A stretch of 64,000 nt of DNA, taken from assembly GCA_009760885.1 (NCBI GenBank), contig CM019719.1:38156584-38220583 (forward strand), given 5' to 3'. A model generated the notes under the pieces. The model was not told the origin of the DNA and made no database searches. It worked only from the letters and a program-made list of their open reading frames with translations. Below, one piece after another: positions 23,201 through 35,200 of this stretch. How positions within the stretch are numbered: the first letter of the stretch is position 1; each line of letters begins with the position of its first letter. The position numbers and the translations under genes were made by a program. The DNA is from Achatina immaculata (taxonomy: Eukaryota > Mollusca > Gastropoda > Stylommatophora > Achatinidae).

Positions 23201-26200
23201 CGCCATCGTGGGACACACTGGGTCAGGGCCATTGAGATTGGAAAAGAATTTGTCACAATAATGACCATCTCTTGTAAAGGTAAGTTCAGACACTCTCCTG
23301 TTCTGGAAGTTTAGAATGTGGATGGCGGATATGAATTGTGTTTTTGTAAAGGTAACATATAGCTCCATTGCCTTCATTACGTGATAACAAACTTTTTTTT
23401 TTTTTTTTTGCATTAGCAGATTTTCATTTACCATGACCAGCCATACCACATGTAAAAATGCAGGTCTAGAATAAAAGCTTTATTCAGAAAATGATTTGTG
23501 CAGACACAGATAGCATTGTTTTAAGGTTTTGCTGAACAGTAGGCTGTTTTGTTATAATTGTGAAGTGTTTTGTTATAAATGTGAGGTTTTGCTGAACAGT
23601 AGACTGTTCTGTTATAAATGTGAGGTTTTGCTGAACAGTAGACTGTTCAGTTATAAATGTGAGGTTTTGCTGAACAGTAGACTCTCTCTCTCCAGGGCAC
23701 ATGGGGCTTCCGCAAGGGTTTTCCACAAATGCCTGTCCTTCGCCTTTTTTTCTGCTCTTGCCCAGGTGAGCCCTCTATTGCTCAACATCCTTTCTGTTGT
23801 TCTTCTGCATGTCTCTTTTGGTCTACCCTTACTTCTGTTCCCCTGTGGTGTCCATCTTAGTGCTATTTTTGGTAGTGAGTTGTCAGTCATTCGGAGCACA
23901 TGTCCCAACCATCGCCAGGGTCTTTCCTCAATAATTGTTGTCAGTGGTTTCATCTGCATTTCTGCTAATAAGATGTTATTTCTTATGGTGTTTGGCCAAA
24001 ATATTTTTCTAATTCTTCGTAAACATTTAGTCTGGAAAGAATTCAACTTGTTTTCTATGGTTTTGGTGATTTTCCAGCATTCACTTCCATAGAGTAGTAC
24101 ACTTAGAACATTACTCTTAAATATCCTGATTTTCATATTTATGCTTAGTTTTTTTGATTTCTATAGAGTCTGCAGCATTGCAAAAGCCTGGTTTGCTCTA
24201 GTAAGTCTGCTGTTGATGTCCTCTGTGCTGTCTCCATTTTTACTACTCTACTGCCAAGGTATACAAATTCGTTGACCTCCTCCACTAACTTGTTATCTAC
24301 TCTGAGTACATTTCTGTTGTTCACATTTTGCTTCATTAACTTTGTCTTTCCTACATTGATCTTTAGTCCTATGTTGTTTGCATTCTGAGTTAGCTTGCAT
24401 ATCTTTGTGACTGCTTCATAATAGACAAATGTCATCCGCAAAGTCAAGGTCCTCCAGCACTGTGTCAAGGGTCCATTGTAATCCTCTGCGTTTGTCTGAT
24501 GTTGCCTCCTTCATTAACCAGTGTACTGCCAAGATAAATAATGTTGGTGATAGTACACATCCCTGTTTCACTCCTGTTTGTACCCTAAAGCTGCTGGAGG
24601 TATGTTCTCCACAGATCACTTTGCACTGAAAACCCTCATATAGGGCTTTGATTACATTTACTATCTTGTGGGGGAGGCCATGCCATCTTAGGATTTTCCA
24701 CAGTGCATCTCTGCTGACACTGTCAAAGGCTTTCTCAAAATCTATGAATAATGCATATGTTGTGCTATGCCACTCATTTGCCTGTTCTAATATTTGTCTA
24801 AGTACAAATATGTGGTCTATGCATGATCTTCCTTTCCTAAATCCTGCCTGCTCTTTCTGAAGTTTTTCCTCAAGTGTTGGTACAATTCTGTTGATGATTA
24901 TTCTGCAAAATACTTTACTGGTGAGTGGCAGTAGGGTAATGCCTCTCCAGTTCCCGCAATCTCTGAGGTCACCCTTCTTTGGTAGTTTTACTATAAGCCC
25001 AGTTTTCCACTCCTCTGGGGCTTTTTCTAGATCCCAAATTTGTTGTAATATCCGGCAAAGTTGTTTTGGTGTTTCTGTTTCTTCTGCTTTCAACATCTCC
25101 GCAGTCACTTCATCTTCACCTGGTGCCCTGTCTGATTTTAGCTTCTTTATCGCCTCCTTTACTTCATTTATTGTTATTGGTCCTGTATTGATGTTTAGTT
25201 CCGTTTTTGCTTCAGGTATGTCTATTGTTTGTGCTGCTTGTGTTCTGTTTAGTAGGGTGTTAAAGTGTTCCCTCCATCTTTCAATTTTTTCTCTTTCTCC
25301 ACTGACCAGTTGTCCATTTTGTGTTCTTACTGCACTTTCACATCTTGTGTTGAAGTTACCTGTCATCTGCTTTGTGATTTTATAAATGGTTTTCATGTCA
25401 TTTGTATATGCTGCTTTCTCTGCTGTTTCTGCTAAGTTGTCATAATATTGACATTTATCTTGACGGCATGATTCCTTCACTTCTTTGTCTTTTTGTGCAT
25501 AATTACTTAAAACTTGCTCTTTAAGCCGTTGTGATTTGGTGTTCAGTAATTTTTTCTTGATTTCTTTTCTTTGCTCTATCTTTTCCCATGTGGTCTCGCT
25601 TATCCATTCCTCTTTTCTCCTTTTCCGATATCCCAGCACCTCTTTTGCTGTTTCCTGTAGTGTTTTATTGAACTCTAATATGGACATTTCTGCTTCGTCT
25701 TGTAGGACACTGAAGCGGTTCTTAAGTACTATTGAGAATTCATTTCTTGTTTGCTGGTCTATCAGTTTTCTTGTATCAAAATGTATCTTTCTGTGTTCTC
25801 CGATTTTGGCTTTCCTTAATTTTAGTTTTATTTTTGCTACCAGAAGGTTGTGATCACTTCCTACATCTGCTCCTTTCCTTGCTCGCACATCTTGTAGTGA
25901 CCATTTCCACTTGTTGTTTATTAGTATGTGATCGATTTGGTTTTCTGTGGTTTTATCTGGTGACCTCCAAGTCACTTATGGATGTTTTTGTGTTGGAAAA
26001 TTGTCCCTCCGATGGTCATCATGTTTTCTTCACAGAAACTGCACAGTCTTTCTCCATTTTCATTTATTTCTCCGATTCCTTCTCTTCCCATGATTCTTCT
26101 TCTATCTTCATTTCCTTCACCTACTTTTGCATTGAAGTCGCCCAAGATGAGTAGCATATCATGCTTGGGTATTGTTTCTACTGTTGCTTGGAGGCTGTTG

Positions 26201-29200
26201 TAAAAATCTTCTTTTAATTCCTCTTCAGCTGCTTCTGTTGGTGCATAACAAACTATAATAGACAGCTTCGTGAATCTTGAGTTGAACCGTGCATATAATA
26301 ATCTCTCATTTATTGGGGTCCATTTCAGCAATGCTCTTGATGCTTCTTTTGTTATAATCAATGCTACTCCTCCTTCATGAAGATCTTCTTTACCTGACCA
26401 TATTATTGTATCTTCTGTGTGCTGTGTTGTTAATTTCCTTCTGCCTTGTCCTGTCCATCTTGCTTCTTGTATTCCTAGTATGTCTAGTTTGTATCTGTGC
26501 ATTTCCTTGATGGTTTGTGCTAGTTTTCCAGTCTGGTTTAGTGTTCTTACATTCCAGCTGCCTATTTGCATCTTGTGTTTAGGTTCCAGGAGGTCTGCAG
26601 TCGGGCTGGGGACTTCCAGTGGCTGGCTTTCATCCACAACCTTCATGGGCTCAGTTTCCTGATAAGCATTTCTCCTTCCACCTGCATTTGTTTTTTCCCT
26701 TGCTTCCGTTTCTGTAGCAGTCTGATAGTTTTTTTTACCAGATAGGGTTGCTGGCCCTATGCTGAACCTCCTTAGTCGCCTTTTACGATCATGCGTGGTA
26801 GGGTACAGTGGTCCTATTCTTTGCAGATCCCGGGTACCACATGGGGGGAACAGTAGACTGTTCTATTATAATTGTGAGGTTTTGCTGAGGTGTAGACTGT
26901 TTTGTTATAAATGTAATTAACAGATTTACTATTCTGATTATGTCAAGTCAAAATAAAAAAAATTACTTTTGAGTAGTTTACTTAAATCATTTTATAAAAA
27001 TTATAAACGTCCTAAAATTATTTGGCTAACTTTTTTTTCTTTTAGTGAGCTTAGGAGGAAGAGAATATTTTAATTTTCACTTCGGTGCAGAGAAGTGAAA
27101 AATGATTGACGCAAATGATCATTTTGTATTTATTTATTCTCAGTAAATTCTGATAGTTAAGGCTATGCAGATTGTTTTGGTTTCATCGTCCAGTATGTGT
27201 AGATCATAAACTGCTTTCAGTATGGCTCTTTGTGAATCCTTTATATGAAAGTCTCTGACCATCAGATTTCTAATGTTATTTATTTATTTTTTTCTAATCT
27301 CCTTTTCTGCTTCATCTTATAGAAATCTGTTAACATTTTCTTCTACAAAATACTTTCTATCAGTGCATTTTTTGTATATCTGTCTGTCTGTCTGTCATGT
27401 CTGTCTGTCCTGTTTGTCTCTCTCCGTCTGTCTGTCTGTGGGCAGAATGTCAGATGGGCCTATGTGCCCAGTTCTTAACTTTTCTGAAATAAAGATCAAT
27501 CAATCTGTCTCTCTCTGCCTGCCTGTCATTCATTTGCATGTCTCTTGCAGAACTTTGCCTCCCTAACAGCACTCCTGTAGACCTCTCAGTTGTGAGCAAG
27601 ATGGCCTGTTGTTGATGCATCCATTTGCAGATCATCAACGATGTCTTGCAGCCATCTTCGCCTTGGTTTTCCTCTCTTTCTTTTTCCCATTATGTACCCT
27701 TTCAAGATTGTCTTCTCTAGATTATCATGACGTTTAATGTGTCCAAAATATTTAAGTTTTCTCTCTTTAATCCTCTTTACTAGCCAGCCTTCTTCAGTAT
27801 TAAGTTCTTGTAGTATAGATTATCGTGACGTTTAATGTATAATATTCTTATACATGGTAAATAATTAATACTTTTTATTGGTGGTAGCTGACAAGTATCA
27901 ATACCCTAGAAAGCTAATAATTGGTAGTTTGGTTTCCCAAAAACATCATTCACAGGGAATTCTGATGATTTAACCTTTTCATCTAACCAGCTCACATGCA
28001 CCCTGTCAGTAGTGATCAGATCAAATGACCAATATGTGTGCCCAAGTAGATTAAAGACAAAGAGCATAAGTGAGGCTTTGGGTTTAGATTTGTGGACTCG
28101 GAACTTGGCAAGTTAACTGTCGTTCAGTTGAGCTATGACAGATGAGTCGGTCTTGGAGTGAATTGTTGAAGTACTAGAGAGTCAAAGCAGACTCTTTTCC
28201 CCCAGAGTCTGGAGGGGGGGGGGGGAGGGTGGTGCTTCCTCTGATGATTTGAAGGAGTTTTGTTGTTATTCTGCTCTCTGCAGTAGAGAGTTTCCTGCGT
28301 ACCCAGAGTTTCACATTTGTTCCTCCATATTTGCCCCAGGATTGGCGAATAGAAGAGAGTTAGTTAGTTACTATGATTGGTTATTTTTCTTCATATTCAA
28401 ATGGGTTTTTTAAAATGTGAGAAGTTGAGTAAGTTACTTGGTTTTTGTGTTTACTTGTATAAATCAAACATTAGCACTCGGTATGAAAGTTTCATTGTGT
28501 TGTTATATTTAGCCCTGTTTATCCTCAGATTGGGAAAAGTTAAACAAACTGAGAATCAAGCTGTCTGAATGCTTACTGGCCTATCGTGGTCAGCTCAACA
28601 ACGAAAAAATGGAAGCCTTGCAAAAAGTGGCCGCAAGCATTGACAAGAAGCTCTCCCAGAAGCACCATGGAGATGTTTGCCTTGACATCCAGTACTGTTC
28701 ATTCACAGAGCTAGATAAATACCCAGCTAGCATGGCAGGAATGGTGAAGACTTTAGAAAATTTTATGGATCAGTGCCATGGCTGGGAGGAGAGATGCAAG
28801 CATGGCTCAGAATGTGAGGTGGAGGCATGTGTTATGAGATGCACACCCGGGATTGATAAGGAGCCAAAAGCATCTGTGAAAGATACGCTGATACAGAAGT
28901 TTTCAGGTAAATATTTTAACTTTTGAAATTGTATATTTTAATTATTGGTTTGTGCAGATTTTAAAATATGTCAATATTTTATTTACAGGAACTACATGTC
29001 TTATGTTCAAATGAAAGATTCTGAGTTCCTGTTGAGGAAATAGTTTTTATAAGGCATGTCTCACTTACATAATTTTTTTTTCCTGACAAATTATTAATCT
29101 CAAGTGCAAATAATTAATCTTGAGTCAGCTCAGTATGTCGATAATTTTCTTATTGAAATGTTTTACACACATATTTTATTAGTTCTGTTTTATTTGTACT

Positions 29201-32200
29201 ATTAGTTCCATTATCTCTAAGAGAAAAAAAAATTAGATAATGATTTTTAGAATTTTAGAATTATAGTATCAGCATATGTTTATTTGACTTCTTAAGTTAT
29301 TGTAACAATTATGGTAAATCATTTTATTACACTTATAATTAAATTTGCAGTACTGTGTTAATATCTTAACACCAGATTGGTCATTGTTGATAAATTAGAG
29401 ATCAAGGATGGTTTACACAGTATCAGCATTCATTGGACTAATGAGAAGGGGTGGACTTGAAAGCAAAATATTCATATACGTAGTAGTTAAATTTGCACAC
29501 TGTGTTAATATCTTAATATTGGACTGGTCATTGTTGATAAAACACTATGGTTACCAAAACAAAATTGCACTGCTGTGTTAAAATCTTAATACTGGATTGG
29601 TCATTGTTAAAACACTTTGGTTACCAAAACAAAATGCACTGCTGTGTTAATATCTTAATACTGGATTGGTCATTGTTGATAAAACACTTTGGTTACCAAA
29701 ACAAAATTCTAAAAAATTGTCACAGCAAACTAAATGTTTTACACCCTTAAAAGGCAACCTACAAAATCTTCAATTTTCAGTACATTGAATGAAAGCCAAA
29801 TTTCAGATTTGTTGGAATTGTTTTCACCATGAGTTTTGTAGAATTCCTGGCTTTTATATTATACATTCATAAGGCACTGTAAATTTTGGCTGATATTTTA
29901 AATGAAGACTTTCTCACTAAACAATGATAATGTTTTTCCTGGCTTCAAAATAAAAAAAAAATGTAGGGGCAAGCTATACCAAAAAAGAAGACAACATTTT
30001 AGTTCTCTGGATTTTGTCAGACAGTAACAATAAAATAATTAAGAACAGAAAAACAAATCCTGTGAGTGCAGAAAGAGAGAGATTTTAAAATTCATGATGA
30101 ATAAGTAACTGAACTTCCAAGCAACTGAGTCCTTAGTTGTCCTGAATATGTTCATATACAGATTGTAAATGTGTATACCTTTTTATGTTAGAGTTTAAAC
30201 TTCCTCCTTCAATCACAGATATGTACTATGGTTCTGGAAGTGCACAGTCTGTTACATATCATCCTTCTAAAGAGGCACATGGTGAGCTGGGAGACACAGA
30301 TGTGGATGGGGATGGTGAAAGCTTTGTTGTCCTTGACCCTTCAGGAACTCCTTATTTCTACAATCTACGAGTCACTCTTCAGTCTTTTCAGGGAGGTAAA
30401 TTAACAGTTTCACTTGTTACAGCATTTGTGATTTTCTTCCATGCAAGTCTGAAAACACTTTCCAGCTAATGTAACAACATGCTTTACAATCGTTGAAACA
30501 TGGAAAGGATGTTGCCTAGTGCACAAGTGCAGTGCAGTAGTTAGAGAACTGACATATCAAGTCAAGGAAGCAGTGGTGGATCTGACTGTTGCTGTGAGCT
30601 AGATGTGTAGTGAAGAACATGGCTGTCTTTTGTAGTTATTCACTTTTGGAATTTAAGCACCTTTGAATTGTCAGGTGTCTTGGAAACAATTTTATTTGTA
30701 GTTCATTTAGTTTTTAGCAAAAAAAGTAAGTAGGAAATGTTCAACTATTTTCCTGCCACAATCACTGCAGTTTGGGTTGTGATTGTTTTTTTGTTGTTTG
30801 TTTGTTTGTTTGTTTAGATGTATTGGTGGTTTGGTTTTGTCTGTTCAAGCTGAAGGAAGTGGATGGTGGACCAACTTTACACTGGTTTGGTCAGTCCAAC
30901 TAAAAAAAAAAAAAAGATAAAAACCTGATACTTGGTTTGGGGAGCAAATGCAGTGAAGTTAAGGGCAAGAGTGTCATCTTCTTAAGTCCTTGCTGTGTGA
31001 AGGCTCTAGAACTTTGCAAACAAGTTACAATAAATATGCCTATGGTTCTGAATATTAGAATTATTTCATGTGTTATTTTTTATGCTTTGAATCAATTTAA
31101 AACAAATCTACTGAACAACACCTGAGGCCTGACACTTTTATGATCAAACAAAAACACCTGCCATGTTTTACAGACAAATATTAGTTTTTATGACAGTTTA
31201 AAATTACAAATAGTCATTTACTGCCAATGGAAGGTTAAAAATTAGATTCTGAAAACAGGCAGACCTGACTTGGGCAAACCTACTTTTTTTTAAGTACACA
31301 CTGACAGTTTGTTTTTTTTTTTTTTTTTACAGAAATATAAGATTTTTTTTCTAGGAAGGTATATTACAGAAAGGATTTTTGTTCCATCCTTCTCAAATCT
31401 GTGTAATTTTGAGAATTATTTCTTAATGTCCAGTAAGCACCAAATCCTTGAACTCATTTTATATGGATGTATATGCTACTGTGTTACAGAAAATCAAGCA
31501 GATGCAGCTGTCAGTTTCAGCAGTCTTGCCCTCAGTCAGTATCCAGAGACTACAAATACCATGTTTGAAAATCTTTTCAAGCTTCAAGTCAGCTGTGATG
31601 ATGCTGAGCATCTTATTCAGGTCAGTATAAACAGAATAAAGAAATCAAGTTATTTGAGCTGTTAGGTAGGTAAGGTAAAGGTAACTCTGTCCTGCCTTAG
31701 AGGCACACAGGAATATGGTGTTAGTGCCCATATTTCCCTTGACCTGTCGGCACACTAGAGGAAAGTTCAAAATTCAGACTTCAACTTCACTGCATTCAGG
31801 ACAACCCCATACTCCGCTGCATGTCTTAGCATCCATCCAAGAGTATATTTGCTACGAGGGGTGATTGATAAGTTCTCGGCATAAGGTACAACGGATTATT
31901 TGTGGACAGCTTTTTTTGGATTATTTCTCAGCATAGTCCCCTTGCAAGTTTATGCACTTAGTCCAGCGATCCTGGAGCATACTGATCCCTTCCTTGTAAA
32001 AGTCAGCATCTTGTGCCAGTAGAAAGTGGTCTACAGCATGAATGATGTCATCATCTGAAGCTTCTTCTTCTCTTCTTCTTCATTCGCATTGTCTGTCTAT
32101 ATCTGCAGTCCTGTCTCTTGGATAAATTTCACTGTTTTTTTGTAATTCATGTATGGAACCATAGAGCTTATCTTCTTAGTGGTTTCACTGGGCCAGTAAT

Positions 32201-35200
32201 TATTTCTCAGTGTCTCATAGTTGGTGCAGTTCTGGAGGATATGTTCCACAGTTTGGGGCACCTGGGCACATGTACATAGATTAGTAGTACCAACCTTAAA
32301 CTTTGTATACATATGACTTCGGAGTCGGGTGTGTCCTGTTCAGAGACGGAAGATGGTGACTTGTTCCTTTCTGTTTAGTATGTGATAGTCATCATGTGGT
32401 GGTGTTTGTGGCTTCCTGTAGGTTTTTATCATGCTTTTCTTCTGATTGTAGGTGATTGGTATGCCTGGTTGCTCCATTTTAGTGCCCTCTTTGGCCAGAT
32501 GGTCAGCTTTCTCATTGCCTGGTATCCCACAGTGGGAGAGAATCCATTGCAAAGTGACTCCATGTTGTAAGCCAATTTTTGACAAGGCATCCTTAAGGTC
32601 TGGTAGTTTGTTGCACTGAACAGCTTCCAGTACTGATATTGCATCTGTGAGAATTACTATGGGACATGTATCAATTCTGGAGTCTGATAGTTTTTCAACT
32701 GCAGCAATAATTGCTCTAACTTCTGCATCATAGTTGTTGCAGTATTTTCCAGTGGGTATGGAAATCTTGTCAGTGGTGTTGTTTGGATATTCAATATGTG
32801 CTCCTCCATTCTTTATGGCATTATGTGCAGATCCATCTGTATACACACGTATCCAGGTGTCACATGGATATTTGTCATCTAGCACACTGTGTGGCTGTTG
32901 ATCTTACAAGACTGCTCTGCATCTCACCATTCTGCACACCTTTCACTTAAGTTTGAATAGTTATTTGTGTATAATCTGCTTCTTTCCATGGTGTATGCTC
33001 TGGTACAGATGATAATGGAGCGTCTACAGCTGGAAGGTCAGGTATCAGCTTGTCATATGCCTGATGAGTGAAGCTGCTTCTTTTAGCCGTCTTAGTGCCA
33101 AGTTATTGAATCTCTCCTTCAGGGGATGGCTTACAGAGCTAAGGAATTTCTCTCCCATGGTCATGACCTTTGTGTCTCTACATTCCTTTAGCGCTTGAAC
33201 ACCAACTATTTTCTGCATTTCTACTATTGGTGTGGACCTCATGGCACCTGTGATAATCAACAGTGACTGATTTTGAACCTTGTCTAGATTATGCAGCGTA
33301 GTGTTTGGTGTTGTGCACCAAGATGTTGAGCCATATTCTAAATGTGGTAGAATACTTTGCTGATATACATTCTTGAGGATTCTTTCACTAGCTCCCCATG
33401 TGGTTCCACTCAATTTTCTTAATATAGCTAGTTTTCTTCTGGCTTTTGCTTCTGCACTGTTTATGTGTTGCTTCCAGGTCAGTTTTGAGTCAAGAGTCAC
33501 TCCTAAGTAAGTGGGTTGGTTGTTTATCCTTAACTCTTTCCGTGCGGGAGAAGAAACACGGACGTGTCGTGGCGTGCGGGAGTAAAAACGTGGGTCTTGT
33601 CTGTAAGGGGGTCTAGTTGTAAAATGGAATGGAAAACAGTATTTCCATGTACTTCCGTATACGTAATATGTGTCAAAGTATAGCTAAATGAATGAAAATT
33701 TCATAAATGCAGAGTTTTTTAGGAAAAAAGAAGTAATGTGATGCTTTGAGACACTGACTGTGGCCAGCTCACCATCAACTAGGTCTAGATTCGCGCTACT
33801 TACCACTACTTACCATCTAAGATGTGTAGATGTACTTGTTGATCTCGTATTGTGACTCCGTATTGCATTTTCGCTGAATGAATGTCTGAAATAACCTCCT
33901 AACTACTCCTAACTACTTCTCCAGTCATCTAAATTTGTCTAAATCTACTTAAAAAACATTCAAAAGCAGCGGGGTGGCCATAGGCTATGTCCATACCTAT
34001 ATCTACATCGTCAAAAATTGAAAAATTTCCATGCTTCGCGTCCTTTTTCTCGCTCGGCATCGCTCGTAACTAGGCACGCATTTGCCATTTTGAAAGTGTC
34101 ACCGGAATCGCGGACGAAATATGTACAATCTAAATGTTACACCGCTTGTTTTAATTAAACAAAAAATGTCGAATTTTCGACCATACGGTAGTTTGGGACA
34201 CCCGAAAATGTCGAAAATTCGACCAAACGCATGGAAAGAGTTAAGGATATTTCATTTACAAAGATCTTACCTGCTTTCTGTTTAGATGAGAGAGTGAACA
34301 GAGTGGTATTTGATTTCTCTGTGTTGATATTTACACACCATTTGTTTGTCCATGATGTCAAGATGTCTGCTGCTCTTTGGAGTCTTTGTGTAGCAACTGT
34401 CGCATGTTCATCTGTACACCACATGACCAGATCATCTGCATACAGTGCCGCTTTGATTCCATAGGGAAGTTCCTTGACCAGGTCATTAATGAATACAAGG
34501 AATAGTGTAGGCGAAAGGACTCCTCTTTGTGGTACACCGTGTCACAGAAGTACTTTCTGGCTTTTGTGTCCATCCATTACTACTCTAGCTCTTCTATTGT
34601 GTAAATAGGACTTTATCCAGTTGTACAGTCTTCCATTCACATTGCAGTTTCTTAGTTTCCACAGCAGACCTTTTTTCCATACTTTATCGAAGGCTTTCTT
34701 CAGGTCTATCCATGCTGCTAGTACAAGGTTTTTCTCTTGTAATGCATCCTCAGTCTCTTGAGAGAGATAGGTCACTTGATCTTCCGTACTGTAGTACTGC
34801 CTAAATCCTGCTTGTTGTGGAACGAGAAGGTTTTCACTTTCTAGGTACCATTTTAGCCTCAGGTCAATGATGCGTTCCATCGTTTTGCATAGGCAGCTAG
34901 TGAGACTGATTGGCCTGTAGCTGGAGGCAGTATCACCGTTTTTCCCTGGCTTTAGCAGTGGTACTATGCTTGCTTCCTTCCAGATTTGAGGTAACTTACC
35001 TGTGCTCCAGCACATATTGAAAATATCCAACAGCTTTCCCATTGCTGCCATTCCCAGGTTCTTATCATTTCATTGGACACTCCGTCTGGTCCTGGTGATT
35101 TCCTTGGTTTCAGTTTACTAACTGCTAGGTCTAACTCACTGCATGTGATTGGTGCATCCATGACCTCCACTTTTCTGACTTGTTCCTCTTCTTTCTGTGG

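Larger units (their letters stand above)
23684..26847 (-). mobile_element. Near-full-length LINE family A (endonuclease + RT)
   Basis: A 3.16-kb element on the minus strand, bounded by the duplication GAACAGTAGACT (23672-23683, 26848-26859). The 5' end begins CCCCCCATGTGGTACCCGGG. Then comes an endonuclease frame (26646-25972), an RT frame (25975-24416), the RT C-terminus in shifted frames (24468-24145, 24136-23651), and a (GA)n tail. The endonuclease and RT frames overlap by 4 nt, so one extra frameshift separates what is usually a single ORF. Short 3' UTR, simple-repeat tail and 'craniofacial development protein 2-like' endonuclease suggest an RTE-like clade. It sits in intron 3 in antisense orientation to the host gene. 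Confidence 0.95.
23525..26915 (+). repeat. ~45-bp minisatellite split by the full-length family A LINE
   Basis: Units of the form GAACAGTAGACTGTTCTGTT...ATAAATGTGAGGTTTTGCT lie at 23525-23683 (four units) and resume at 26848-26915 (about two units). The LINE at 23684-26847 separates them. Confidence 0.88.

Noticed and set aside
23529..24092. Long plus-strand open frame over the minisatellite and LINE A
   Set aside because: It is the antisense shadow of the LINE C-terminus joined to the repeat array.
25972..26646. Host gene similar to 'craniofacial development protein 2'
   Set aside because: This database name is often applied to LINE endonucleases; here it is clearly the 5' ORF part of the family A LINE.
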